Shown: piece after piece, positions 15,986 through 24,185 of the stretch
How positions within the stretch are numbered: the stretch's first letter is position 1
Layout of the letters: the number at the start of each line of letters is the position of its first letter
NCBI GenBank assembly: GCA_002425765.1
Contig: DIMW01000012.1
Coordinates: 169,342-198,204, forward strand
Reading direction: 5' to 3'
DNA: 28,863 nucleotides
DNA from: Spirochaetaceae bacterium UBA5556
GTDB lineage: Bacteria; Spirochaetota; Spirochaetia; Treponematales; Rectinemataceae
Notes under the pieces: model-generated
Told to the model about the DNA's origin: nothing
What the model saw: only the letters and a program-made list of their open reading frames with translations
Database searches by the model: none
Program-made: the position numbers and the translations under genes

Positions 15986-16963
15986 ATGAAGTATTCCATT
16001 ATCCTTGGCAACCTTGGCAATACCTGCGACAGGTTCCTGTCATCCGGGTATAAAGACCAGCCGTCCAAGGCGACAATGATCAAACAAGCCTCAGAGATAG
16101 AGGGCGTCACGGGAGTCGAGCTTGTCGGCACCTGGGACATTACCCCGCAAAATGCCGATGAAATAGGTGAACTGCTTGAAAAATACGGCCTCGTATGCGC
16201 GTCCGTCCTGCCCGACCACTTCTCCCAGAAGCGCTGGGGGCGCGGCGCCTTTGTATCGCTGGATCCGGCGATACGCGCGCAGGCGCTCGACGAGACGATG
16301 ATCGCGGCGGAACTCGCGAAGAAACTCAAATGCTCTCTCGTGAACATCTGGCCCGGTCAGGACGGCTACGATTATCCGCTTCAGTCCGACTATATTCAGG
16401 CGCGACAGTGGATCGTCGACGCCGTCCGCGCGGCGGCCAAAACATATCCGGATATCCGCTTTTCATTGGAGTATAAACCTAAGGAGCCGAGAACGCACTC
16501 CTTCCTCGCCCGCGCCGCCGACACGCTGCTTCTTGCGCAAGAAATCGGCCTGTCCAATGTCGGCGTCACCATCGACACCGGGCACTCTCTCGTCGCCGGC
16601 GAAGATATGGCTGAGGCGGCCGCTCTTCTGAACCAGTCTGGCAAGAAACTGTTCCACATGCATTTCAATGACAACTACCGATTCTGGGACGACGACATGA
16701 TCGTCGGCTCCGTACACCTCGTTGAGTTCATCGAACTGCTTTTCTGGCTCAAGGAACTCGGCTACGACGGCTGGTATTCGATGGACCAGTATCCCTACCG
16801 CGAGGACGCTCAGGGCGCGCTGCGCAACAGCGTGGAGTTCCTCCAGGGCATAGAGGGGATGCTCGACGCGAAGAGCATGGGGGAGATCCGCGCTCTCCTC
16901 GCCGAAGGGGATGCGGTGAAGTCGACGGCCTGGCTCAGGTCAAAAATTTTTCCGCTGAGGTAG
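15986..16963 (+). CDS. Sugar (phosphate) isomerase/epimerase, AP-endonuclease-2-like TIM barrel
   Basis: A 325-residue cytosolic enzyme of the xylose-isomerase-like TIM-barrel superfamily. Candidate metal ligands are in order: Glu in SLEYKPKE (near residue 160), Asp-His in TIDTGHS (near 195) and His in LFHMHFNDN (near 225), with DQYPYRED at the C-terminal edge. These are the positions used by L-rhamnose isomerase/D-tagatose 3-epimerase-type enzymes. GGAGG at 15971-15975 and the ATG at 15986 set the start, three bases after the lacI-type stop, so both are co-transcribed. With the FucU-type mutarotase across the control region it points to ketose-aldose conversion of the imported sugar. The exact substrate is not readable. 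Confidence 0.85.
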   Translation: MKYSIILGNLGNTCDRFLSSGYKDQPSKATMIKQASEIEGVTGVELVGTWDITPQNADEIGELLEKYGLVCASVLPDHFSQKRWGRGAFVSLDPAIRAQALDETMIAAELAKKLKCSLVNIWPGQDGYDYPLQSDYIQARQWIVDAVRAAAKTYPDIRFSLEYKPKEPRTHSFLARAADTLLLAQEIGLSNVGVTIDTGHSLVAGEDMAEAAALLNQSGKKLFHMHFNDNYRFWDDDMIVGSVHLVEFIELLFWLKELGYDGWYSMDQYPYREDAQGALRNSVEFLQGIEGMLDAKSMGEIRALLAEGDAVKSTAWLRSKIFPLR

Positions 16964-16986
16964 AGATGCCTACTTACAAACCCTAG

Positions 16987-17011
16987 ATAGCATCTGTCCC
17001 CTACTTGCTAT
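16987..17011. terminator. Possible hairpin between convergent transcripts
   Basis: ATAGCA (16987-16992) and TGCTAT (17006-17011) are inverted repeats in the 95-base gap between the isomerase gene (plus) and the dehydrogenase gene (minus). A competing stem uses TGCC and GGCA a little further right. There is no T-run, so the call is weak. Confidence 0.25.
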
Positions 17012-17058
17012 GCCACCGCGTTCGCTATAGGCACAAGGGTGCGGGAAATCGATAGAAT

Positions 17059-18087
17059 TCAGACGTGACACACCTTGACAGGTTCCCCTGTCTTTGCGGA
17101 CTCCATGATCGCGAGGATTACGAATGAGACATTGGCCGCATCCTCAAGGCTCACAAGGAATTCTTCGCCTGAAACGAGATTGTCGATGAAGTGCCGTATG
17201 CTCTCATAGGCAAAACCCTTCGCCTTCCCATGAATGAAATGCTGGACAAGGACATCCGGACGGTCGCTCTTCTTGTCAGTGAAGCGTTCGATCATCTGGC
17301 TGTTGCTCAGATCGAGATTGATCATTCCTTTGTCGCCAGTGATATTGAACTTAATATCATTCACGCAAGGGCTCGAGTTTGGCGTGATCCAGCCGTTTTC
17401 CAGCGTGGCGATACCGCCCTTTCTAAACTTGAGGATACTCTGAAAAATATCTTCAGTGTCGATCCCTTTCGATCTCAGCACACCTTCGCTTGAAACCGCG
17501 AAGACCGATTCAACTTCGTCATTGAAAAACCATCGGACAGTGTCGACCGCATGGCTTCCGAGGAACCAGAGAATCGAGGACTTCGCCGACCACGAGAGCA
17601 TATCGGTGGCGACCCACATCTGATCGTTGAGTCTGAAATATGCACTTCGAGGTTCTCCCAGTTCCCCCTCATCGAGAGACTGTTTGGCGATTGCGAATGG
17701 CGGGCTCCAGCGATTGTGGAGATCGACCATCACGCGCACCTTGTTTTTCCTGACAGCCTCAACGATGCGCTCGACATCGTCGTAGGTGGTCGCGAGTGGC
17801 TTTTCAATGAGCATGTCGAGACCGGCATTCGCGCAGTCGCAGGCTGCCTGGGCATGAGCGAAATCAGGAGTCACAATTGAAACTGCGTCCAGTGCGCATT
17901 CAGAGATCATCTGAGAGTGACTGCCGAAGGACATAGGTATGGAAAATTCCCTGGCAAAGGCGTCGGCCTTCGATTTATCCATGTCGCACACTGCAACGAC
18001 CTCAACTCCAGAATGCTCACGATAGAGAAATGCGTGTGTCTTTCCCCAGACTCCCGCGCCAATGATGCCGACTCGAATTTTTCCCAT
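17059..18087 (-). CDS. Gfo/Idh/MocA-family NAD(P)-dependent sugar oxidoreductase
   Basis: A 342-residue cytosolic dehydrogenase. The N-terminal Rossmann fold shows GIIGAGVWGKTH (residues 7-18) and the acidic VAVCDMDKSKA, and the family motif EKPLA lies near residue 95. The C-terminal substrate domain includes GSHAVDTVRWFF near 178, where the His-Asp pair fits the usual catalytic positions. Family members oxidise inositols, glucosides or other sugars at one carbon. AGAGGGG lies just before the ATG at 18087. It is the last gene of the second sugar operon, 92 bases after the MalG-type permease, and probably acts on the sugar that system imports. Confidence 0.92.
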   Translation of the reverse strand: MGKIRVGIIGAGVWGKTHAFLYREHSGVEVVAVCDMDKSKADAFAREFSIPMSFGSHSQMISECALDAVSIVTPDFAHAQAACDCANAGLDMLIEKPLATTYDDVERIVEAVRKNKVRVMVDLHNRWSPPFAIAKQSLDEGELGEPRSAYFRLNDQMWVATDMLSWSAKSSILWFLGSHAVDTVRWFFNDEVESVFAVSSEGVLRSKGIDTEDIFQSILKFRKGGIATLENGWITPNSSPCVNDIKFNITGDKGMINLDLSNSQMIERFTDKKSDRPDVLVQHFIHGKAKGFAYESIRHFIDNLVSGEEFLVSLEDAANVSFVILAIMESAKTGEPVKVCHV

Positions 18088-18179
18088 AATATTCCCCTCT
18101 TAGTATCTTATTCCTCGTTATCGCACATGTGTATCGCGTGGATGTATCGACGCCTTAATGATTGTGGTTCCTCACGCGT

Positions 18180-19010
18180 TCATCCCTTCACCGCACCAAA
18201 AGTCAAACCTCGTACGAGATTTTTTTGCACCAGGAACGCGAACAGCACTATGGGCGCAATCGCGACGACCCCGACTGCTGCCATCTCGCCCCAGAGCACT
18301 CCCGTGACCGAAAGAAAGGCGGTCACAATCGTGGGAACTGTCTTCGCGTTGAACGTCGTCAGGAAAAATGCCAGAGAAAATTCATTCCACGATTGAATAA
18401 TGCAAAAAATAGCGGTCGCGATCAATCCGGGAGAAATGAGAGGTAAGATGACTTTGAAGAACCCTTCAAATCTCGAACACCCATCGAGCCAAGCAGCTTC
18501 TTCGATCTCGATGGGGATGTCCTCGATGAAACCGCGCATCATCCAGATGGTAAACGGAATATTGAAACTGAGATAGATAATGATGAGATATAGGTGCGTG
18601 TCGAGAACGCGCAAAAGACGCCCGAGCACGAAAAACGAGATGACCACCGCCATCGGCGGCAACATCCTCAGGGACAATATCCAGAATGCGAGGTTTTCCT
18701 TTCGTTTGAAGTTGAATCGCGCGAAACCATACGCCGCCATGGTACCAAGAAGCAGGGAAATTACGGTAGTACCGCTCACTACAATAACACTATTCTTTAT
18801 ATTGAAAAGCAAATTCCTCTTCTCAAATACATTTTTATAGTTTTCAAATGTAGGTTTGAATATCCACACCGAAGGATCGATCACATCGACCCTCACCTTC
18901 AGTGAGGTCAACAGCATCCAGAAAAAGGGGAAGACACAGAAAAGCGTGAAGACGATCAGAAGCACGTACGTGATGAATTTCTTCACTCTCCATTTTTTCT
19001 CGATGTACAC
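18180..19010 (-). CDS. Carbohydrate ABC transporter permease (MalG type)
   Basis: A 276-residue membrane protein with six predicted helices and the ATPase-docking EAA loop clearly visible near residue 185 (EEAAWLDGCSRFEGFFKVILP). It closes with the standard LVRGLTFGAVKG of MalG-type permeases. The start is GTG at 19010 with GGAGAG upstream; the gap to the partner permease is 9 bases. It forms the import channel with the MalF-type protein encoded just before it. Confidence 0.94.
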   Translation of the reverse strand: MYIEKKWRVKKFITYVLLIVFTLFCVFPFFWMLLTSLKVRVDVIDPSVWIFKPTFENYKNVFEKRNLLFNIKNSVIVVSGTTVISLLLGTMAAYGFARFNFKRKENLAFWILSLRMLPPMAVVISFFVLGRLLRVLDTHLYLIIIYLSFNIPFTIWMMRGFIEDIPIEIEEAAWLDGCSRFEGFFKVILPLISPGLIATAIFCIIQSWNEFSLAFFLTTFNAKTVPTIVTAFLSVTGVLWGEMAAVGVVAIAPIVLFAFLVQKNLVRGLTFGAVKG

Positions 19011-19019
19011 TTTTCTCTC

Positions 19020-19886
19020 CTATCTGTCTTCTTTGATGAGCTTCGTGAACTTGGAAAAGAGAGGTGAGAGCACCAAGATTATTATCACGGCGTAGGCCGA
19101 CGCTCTTCCGATCCAATTCGTGTGCTGAAAGCCAATTCTAAAGATGCGCATGCTGAAAACTTCAGTCGCGCTCCCCGGGCCTCCCTGGGTCAGGGCATAG
19201 ATCGTGTCAAATATCTTGAAAGAATCGACGAGACGTAGGATGACGGCGATCAGCGCGATCCTCATCATCATCGGAAGCTTGACATAGAAAAAAATCTGCG
19301 CGTTGCTCGCCCCATCGACTCTCGCTGCCTCGAGGGGCTCTTCCGGTATAGACTGAAGCGCCGCAAAGAGCATGAGGACCATGAAGGGGGTCCACTCCCA
19401 AATATCCACAAGGATGACGCTCGGAAGCGCCATTTTCATGCCAAGCCAATTGACGTTGCTCAAGCCAATGAGCCTCAGGAGAAAGTTCAGCACACCATAC
19501 TCTGTATTGAGCATCAGTTTCCACATTAGCGCGATGATTGAGGGTGTGCACACCATCGGTATTATAATGAGCGACAGCAGAAGTCTCCTGCCACGCTGTA
19601 TCTTGTTCAAGCCAAGTGCCACAAGCATTCCGAGTATGAATTCGGCCGATACAGTTGAAATTACAAAAATGAAGGTAATGAGAAAGGATTTCCAGAACAG
19701 AGGATCCTCAGTGAAGAGATACGCATAGTTACCGAACCACACAAATTTTTTAGCTTGCCACCCAATCGAAAGATCATAATTGGTCAAGCTTATGTAATAT
19801 AGAAATATCGTAGGAAAGACTACAACAGCTGCAAGCACGAGAGCGGCTGGCATAATGAAGATGCGGTATTGTCGGTTCTTTTTCAT
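19020..19886 (-). CDS. Carbohydrate ABC transporter permease (MalF/UgpA type)
   Basis: A 288-residue membrane protein of the six-helix MalF/UgpA kind. The EAA loop is at about residues 190-210 (EEPLEAARVDGASNAQIFFYVKLP, of which EAARVDGAS is the core), followed by the typical TIYALTQGGPGSATEVFS. It starts at the ATG at 19886 with GGAGAAAG upstream, about a dozen bases after a strong hairpin that separates it from the binding-protein gene. No ATPase gene accompanies the two permeases. Confidence 0.94.
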   Translation of the reverse strand: MKKNRQYRIFIMPAALVLAAVVVFPTIFLYYISLTNYDLSIGWQAKKFVWFGNYAYLFTEDPLFWKSFLITFIFVISTVSAEFILGMLVALGLNKIQRGRRLLLSLIIIPMVCTPSIIALMWKLMLNTEYGVLNFLLRLIGLSNVNWLGMKMALPSVILVDIWEWTPFMVLMLFAALQSIPEEPLEAARVDGASNAQIFFYVKLPMMMRIALIAVILRLVDSFKIFDTIYALTQGGPGSATEVFSMRIFRIGFQHTNWIGRASAYAVIIILVLSPLFSKFTKLIKEDR

Positions 19887-19898
19887 GCTTTCTCCAAG

Positions 19899-19928
19899 AT
19901 CGGACTGCCCGTGTTCAGGCAGTCCGAT
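19899..19928 (-). other. Strong intercistronic hairpin after the second binding-protein gene
   Basis: ATCGGACTGCC (19899-19909) and GGCAGTCCGAT (19918-19928) form a perfect 11-base-pair stem with an 8-base loop, between the binding-protein stop at 19941 and the permease start at 19886. It is followed by CTTGGAGAAAG rather than a T-run, so it probably protects the binding-protein message and reduces downstream expression without ending all transcription. Confidence 0.7.
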
Positions 19929-19940
19929 TGTTGGTCGAAC

Positions 19941-21266
19941 CTATTCGTTCATTATCGCTTCACACTGCTTCTGAGCCTGATTCATGGCATCTTCAGCGCT
20001 GAGCTCGCCTGCGAGAACACGCGACCCAAAATCGCCGCCGATCTCGAGCACTTTGATGGCTTTGGGATTCGCGGGAATCCACGTCCTTCCCGTCTTCACG
20101 AGGTTATCGGCATCGACGAGCGCCTCAAGCATCACAGGCAGATATGGATGCACCTTGAGCACATCAGGATCGTTGAGCAGAGACTGACGGACAGGCGTGC
20201 CTCCACCGAGCACATATGTCTTGGCATTCTTTTTACCCGTCATCCAGACGATGAATGCCCAGGCGGCCTCCTGCTGCTTCTTACTCGAATCGCTCGAGAT
20301 ACCGAGACTCCATCCCGCGAGTGCGGCAAAATTGCCGGCAGGACCTGCAGGAGGAGGAGCAAACGCTACTTTATCGGCGACTTTCGATTTTGTCTTGTCA
20401 AGGATCCACGGAGCGATGGCGGTCGCATCGAGCCACATGGCCGTCTTCCCTGCCATGAATGCCGAAATCGCTTCCTCGTGAGTGTAGACACCCACATCGG
20501 GGGGGGCGTTCTTGAGCAGATCGATGTAATACTTGAGCGAATAGATCGTTCCCGGCGTATTGCAGGTTGGCTTCCAGGTCTTCTGATCCAGGAATTCTCC
20601 ACCGAGCGAGTACATTAGGGTCATCCAGCCCGAGGCAAAATGAATGCCGCGCTGCGCGCGCATCGCGATGCCGTAAAGTCCCGGCTCCTTGCCATTGAAG
20701 AACTTCGCGAGCTGGAGCATTTCATCGAGCGTCTTGGGCGGTTGCTTCCCGTATTTGGCGAACAGGTCTTTGCGATACCCCAAGAATCTCGTCTCGCCAT
20801 CGATCGGAATGCCATAGATGGTTCCGTTGTAGGCGCCAACACCATTTCTGAAGGCAGACGAGATATCTGTGTAGTCGTACCAGTCGGGAGTCAGCTTTTT
20901 ATTATCAATCAATGGTCTGAGCGATATCGCGACGCCACTAGGCGAATATTCGGCGAGGTTGAACGCGTCTATCATGAGCACATCGTAGGTGCCTGTTTTC
21001 GACTGATGTTCCATGAGAAGCTTTTGCCGCAAGAGCCCCTCTTCCATGATATCCCATCGGACTTTGATGCCAGTCGCATTGGTAAATTCCTTCTCCATCG
21101 CTCGAATGGCGTCGGTGGATGTGTGACCGGTTCCCGCGATCGTGATCGTGGTTCCACCGTACTGGCTCTTCACATAATCGCTCCATGGATCGCCAGAAGC
21201 CTGAGCAAACATGAGTCCAGCGACGGAAATCGCAAAGACCACAAGAAGACCCACCCTTTTCAGCAT
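19941..21266 (-). CDS. Extracellular solute-binding protein, family 1 (sugar)
   Basis: A 441-residue exported sugar-binding protein. The frame is open to 21293, but the ATG at 21266 has a perfect AGGAGG before it and starts a proper signal peptide (MLKRVGLLVVFAISV, ending MFAQA). The mature protein shows ITIAGTGHTSTDAIRAME, YDVLMIDAFNLAEYS near 100, GTIYGIPIDGETRFLGYRKD near 150 and AAWAFIVWMTGKK near 355, typical of MalE/UgpB-like proteins. It follows the ROK gene after a short hairpin and precedes the permeases. The sugar is unknown; family 1 proteins usually bind oligosaccharides, glycosides or polyols. Confidence 0.93.
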   Translation of the reverse strand: MLKRVGLLVVFAISVAGLMFAQASGDPWSDYVKSQYGGTTITIAGTGHTSTDAIRAMEKEFTNATGIKVRWDIMEEGLLRQKLLMEHQSKTGTYDVLMIDAFNLAEYSPSGVAISLRPLIDNKKLTPDWYDYTDISSAFRNGVGAYNGTIYGIPIDGETRFLGYRKDLFAKYGKQPPKTLDEMLQLAKFFNGKEPGLYGIAMRAQRGIHFASGWMTLMYSLGGEFLDQKTWKPTCNTPGTIYSLKYYIDLLKNAPPDVGVYTHEEAISAFMAGKTAMWLDATAIAPWILDKTKSKVADKVAFAPPPAGPAGNFAALAGWSLGISSDSSKKQQEAAWAFIVWMTGKKNAKTYVLGGGTPVRQSLLNDPDVLKVHPYLPVMLEALVDADNLVKTGRTWIPANPKAIKVLEIGGDFGSRVLAGELSAEDAMNQAQKQCEAIMNE

Positions 21267-21288
21267 ATTGTACCTCCTATCGACATAA

Positions 21289-21305
21289 CGCAATCAACGA
21301 TTGCG
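21289..21305 (-). other. Short hairpin between the ROK gene and the binding-protein gene
   Basis: CGCAATC-AAC-GATTGCG makes a perfect 7-base-pair stem with a 3-base loop, beginning three bases after the ROK stop codon and ending before the Shine-Dalgarno of the binding-protein gene. No T-run follows. It could be an RNA processing or attenuation point within the operon. Confidence 0.45.
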
Positions 21306-21307
21306 CT

Positions 21308-22534
21308 TCAGCACAAAAAATAGGGAAATTCAGTCTTTATATAGGTGTCGAACGCGTTGTCGCACGCTCCGATGAGCGCCGAGTTGGTTCCATATTCGGA
21401 GACACGAATTTCAGGCGGCTTAAAATATGAAATTCGAGAGAGCGCATCGCGGAGAGGGTCAATGATATATTCCTGGGTTCCGGGAACAACACAGATATCC
21501 CCGCTCAAGAAAATTGTATCCGGATCGAGCACGACATAAAGATTATTGATGAAAACCGCGAGCCTTTTCACATATTCCAAAATGATGCTCCGCGCGACTT
21601 CGTTCCCATTCATGGCGTACTCAAATAGAGTTATGACCGCCTTTAGACTCTCGTCCTTGAATGAATAATCATTGTAGGGAGATTTTATATTCAGCTGTTG
21701 ATCCGCTTTTTCGCACAGCCAGACAAAAGAGTGCGTCTTCGCGTAGAGCGTGCTGATTGGCTCATCTTCGTCGTAGCCGGTTCGTGTGAAACCAATTTCT
21801 CCCGCGGTGCAGTCCATCCCTCGGAACACATGACCGTCGATGATGATTCCAACACCTATTTCGAATCCCAAATCGATACACAGGATGTTCTTTTTCTTGG
21901 TCTCTTCTATGTTTCTGTATTCTGCGAACGCCGAAAGCTTGACGACATTGTCGACGAGAATAGGCTTCCTTAGGACAGCTTCGAGCGCTGGTTTGACATT
22001 GACGTGGTTGAGCTCTCTGTGGAACACCGCGTTCCGGATTTCTCCGGTCTCCGAATCCACGATGCCTGGAGAACCTATGCACACAGCCTTCAGATCATCG
22101 AGACTCTTCAGCCTTCCCTCGGCGATCAGAGTGTCGACAGCGCTCAGAATCGATTGTTGAAGACCATCCGCGATATCCGACGGATTATACATAAGCTCTT
22201 GGATACGCACATAATGATCCGCGCCCAAGAGCCGGACAGCGAGTTTCTTTTTGAGAAGATCCGCTCCTATGATGAAACCATTCTTTATTGCCACTCGATA
22301 ATAAGGAACAGAACGGCCATTAGGGCTTCTCCGAATTCCATCCTCTTCTATGAAACCAGCAGCATACAGCGAATCGAACACACGAGAAATCGCTGGTAAA
22401 CTGATAGAGAGCGCCTCGGCCACCTGTGTTTTATACGATGGGCCATGGCGGAGGAGATAATTGAAAATGAGTGATCTATTGATCTTGTGCTGGCTCTGTG
22501 AATTGCCAACATGCGACATCTTGATAAAATCCAC
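21308..22534 (-). CDS. ROK-family transcriptional regulator (XylR/NagC type)
   Basis: A 408-residue regulator. Residues about 15-65 form a MarR-like winged helix (INRSLIFNYLLRHGPSYKTQ and ALSISLPAISRVFDSL), then the ROK sugar-kinase fold follows (IIGADLLKKKLAVRLL, CIGSPGIVDSETG, ILCIDLGFEIGVGIIIDG). GTG at 22534 with AAGGAAG upstream is taken as the start; ATG at 22519 is the alternative. The zinc-binding CxCGxxGCxE motif usual after GEIG in ROK proteins is missing: the sequence reads GEIGFTRTGYDEDEPIS. It is the first gene of the operon and probably controls its own promoter and the sugar genes behind it. It has no clear kinase function. Confidence 0.92.
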   Translation of the reverse strand: MDFIKMSHVGNSQSQHKINRSLIFNYLLRHGPSYKTQVAEALSISLPAISRVFDSLYAAGFIEEDGIRRSPNGRSVPYYRVAIKNGFIIGADLLKKKLAVRLLGADHYVRIQELMYNPSDIADGLQQSILSAVDTLIAEGRLKSLDDLKAVCIGSPGIVDSETGEIRNAVFHRELNHVNVKPALEAVLRKPILVDNVVKLSAFAEYRNIEETKKKNILCIDLGFEIGVGIIIDGHVFRGMDCTAGEIGFTRTGYDEDEPISTLYAKTHSFVWLCEKADQQLNIKSPYNDYSFKDESLKAVITLFEYAMNGNEVARSIILEYVKRLAVFINNLYVVLDPDTIFLSGDICVVPGTQEYIIDPLRDALSRISYFKPPEIRVSEYGTNSALIGACDNAFDTYIKTEFPYFLC

Positions 22535-22542
22535 GGCGCTTC

Positions 22543-22554
22543 CTTGATATCAAG
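22543..22554. promoter_or_regulatory. Palindrome in the leader of the ROK operon, candidate operator
   Basis: CTTGATATCAAG is a perfect 12-base palindrome between the -10 box and the GTG start of the ROK gene. A second small palindrome, TTACTGTAA (22560-22568), abuts the -10. Their position over the start of transcription suits autorepression by the ROK protein. Confidence 0.45.
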
Positions 22555-22568
22555 CTAACTTACTGTAA

Positions 22569-22597
22569 ATTATCTTATAGGATCGAGCACCTGTCAA
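22569..22597 (-). promoter_or_regulatory. Promoter of the ROK-led sugar operon
   Basis: On the minus strand a perfect -35 TTGACA (22592-22597) and GATAAT (22569-22574, 5 of 6) are separated by 17 bases. The flanking TTTTTCTTGACAG is the same as at the promoter of the other sugar operon (14619-14624). Confidence 0.75.
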
Positions 22598-22727
22598 GAA
22601 AAAAGTGACAGAACCCTCTGCCTGTCCATTTTTAGAGGGAAAGGGGAGACTAGTGTTCAATGTAAAAATGCCTGCGGCGAAATGGGCAATATATCTCGAT
22701 AGTTTCAGTATGATGAGCGTCGCTTTC

Positions 22728-23268
22728 TCAGCCCCAGCCCCTGCGGAACTTGCTGAGATCGGCCATCGCGAGCACGATGAAGATAAAAGTGAAACTCCAG
22801 ACGGCGGCGAGATTCGGCAGGACATCGAGGTGGCTCTTTCCTCTGATCATGGGGTCGCGGAGCACCGGCCCGGAGCGCAGATTGAAGATGCTCACGAAAA
22901 GAATCCGGGGCACGATCACTACGGGGATAAACCGCAGCATCTGAAACTCGTTATTGGCGAAGGTGGAGAAAAAGAGCCCCCCTGGCACGAGGACCGAGAG
23001 CAAAACAGAGATGCTGACAATAAGAGAGGCGCCAAAGCCTGCCACGTTGGGAGCTTTATCGACGCCACGAGGCTCGAACACGACAGCGGCGTGGCGAATA
23101 CCAGCTCACGCGTGCCGCTCGTCCGCTCGTGGAGAAAGGAGAGGCCCGACAATATGAAGGTGAAGAAGAATATGATAAAGGTCAAGAGCACAGGCGCGAG
23201 AAAATCGAGGGTCGAGGCCGAACCGTTGATAAAGCTGATTTGCGGTATGGGGGCAGCAGAGAGCGGAC
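22728..23268 (-). pseudogene. Decayed rear half of an ABC-2 type transporter permease
   Basis: Two overlapping minus-strand frames together give the C-terminal half of an ABC-2 permease (DrrB/YhhJ-like). The first frame (to about 23080) reads FDFLAP-like TLDFLAPVLLTFIIFFF and LSFLHERTSGTRELVFATPL. The second frame continues with GFGASLIVSISVLLSVLV and FSTFANNEFQMLRFIPVVIV, ending MADLSKFRRGWG at 22728. Compared with the usual family layout, about 25 codons are missing at the frameshift near 23060 and about 15-20 more between GPVL and RDPMIRG. The N-terminal half is absent. It cannot make a working permease. The 193 bases from here to the ROK start (22535-22727) contain no other gene I can support. 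Confidence 0.7.
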
Positions 23269-23500
23269 CCGCGAAGGCGGCCTTTTTGAGGTCGATCTTA
23301 TCGCCGACCGGCAGGCAGACGACCAGGTGGCCGCTCCTGTCGCCTTTAAGCACGATGGTCTTGAATACCCGCTCGGGAGGCAGAGCGGCGGTCTGGGCCA
23401 CGTGGAGGCCGGAAAGGTCTTCGGGATCGACATCGTATTCTTCGACCTCATAGGGAATCTTCGCCTCGTCGAGCATCCTCATCGCGTTGGTCTTCTTCAT
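23269..23500 (-). pseudogene. Truncated YbaK-type Cys-tRNA(Pro) deacylase, fused to the ABC-2 remnant
   Basis: The ATG at 23500 (GAAGGCGAG upstream) begins MKKTNAMRMLDEAKIPYEV and continues through VFKTIVLKGD, LVVCLPVGDKIDLKKAAFA, the first half of YbaK/EbsC-type editing proteins of about 155-160 residues that remove mischarged Cys from tRNA-Pro. After about residue 77 the YbaK pattern stops and the same frame runs straight into ABC-2 permease sequence. The Lys in VFKT, important for deacylation in this family, is retained, but the C-terminal half of the fold is gone. A deletion joining two genes is the simplest explanation. The HAD gene ends 40 bases upstream, so they once formed an operon. 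Confidence 0.7.
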
Positions 23501-23540
23501 TCTCGCCTTCTTTTCCGGAGGACCGCGACGCCGGACGGAT

Positions 23541-24161
23541 TCATGCCTCGAACCTGTAGTTCGACCCGATCTCGTCCATCATTTTCCCGCTGTCTTCAAA
23601 AAGGATTGTGTGTATCCCGAGAGCGTCGGCGGCTTGCACGTTCGGGCGCACGTCATCAATGAACAGACATTCTTCCGGCGCGCAGCCCACTTCGGACAGG
23701 CACTTTTCATAGATCGCCTTTTCCGGCTTCATCATGTGCAGTTCGCACGAGAATATTCTGTGGCCCAGTCGGGAAATCCACTTCTGATGCGCTTCGAGAT
23801 GCCGTATGGTATCGAAATTTATGTTCGACAGGACGGCGGTCTTCACCCCGTTCCTCTGAAGCTGCCGTATAAATCTTTTCATATCCTGATTGATGACGGT
23901 CCAGCTTTTTACGTCGTACTCTATCAGCGCGCCTACGGTCTCGTCCCCTATTTCTCTGTCAAACGCCGAGGCTATCCTTCCCCAGTAGCCCCGGCCGTCC
24001 ACCGTCCCTCTGTCGTAATCAGGCCTGTTTTTCCTGTACTCTCTTGCAAATCCGTCTTTTTCGATTCCCAGGAGCCGGACCATCCTGTCGACATACCGTT
24101 CCGCCTGGGGTTTAGTGATGACCCCTCCCAAATCGAATATCGCGCAATGTATCGTGACCAT
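23541..24161 (-). CDS. HAD-superfamily hydrolase (YihX-like)
   Basis: A 206-residue cytosolic phosphatase-type protein. HAD motif I is FDLGGV (residues 9-14), with Gly where many phosphatases have the second Asp, as is usual in the YihX and epoxide-hydrolase-like branches. Motif II is AVLSNIN near residue 110, motif III Lys lies in MKPEKAIYEKC near 145, and motif IV is LFIDDVRPNV near 165. A helical cap is inserted between motifs I and II (about residues 20-90). YihX removes phosphate from sugar 1-phosphates; the substrate here is unknown. It has its own promoter at 24186-24214. Confidence 0.9.
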   Translation of the reverse strand: MVTIHCAIFDLGGVITKPQAERYVDRMVRLLGIEKDGFAREYRKNRPDYDRGTVDGRGYWGRIASAFDREIGDETVGALIEYDVKSWTVINQDMKRFIRQLQRNGVKTAVLSNINFDTIRHLEAHQKWISRLGHRIFSCELHMMKPEKAIYEKCLSEVGCAPEECLFIDDVRPNVQAADALGIHTILFEDSGKMMDEIGSNYRFEA

Positions 24162-24185
24162 GGTTGTGTATCCTCAGATTCGGCC

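Noticed and set aside
22919..23500. A genuine YbaK-membrane fusion protein
   Set aside because: The permease part breaks frame and lacks segments, and the YbaK fold is incomplete, so decay is more likely than a functional fusion.
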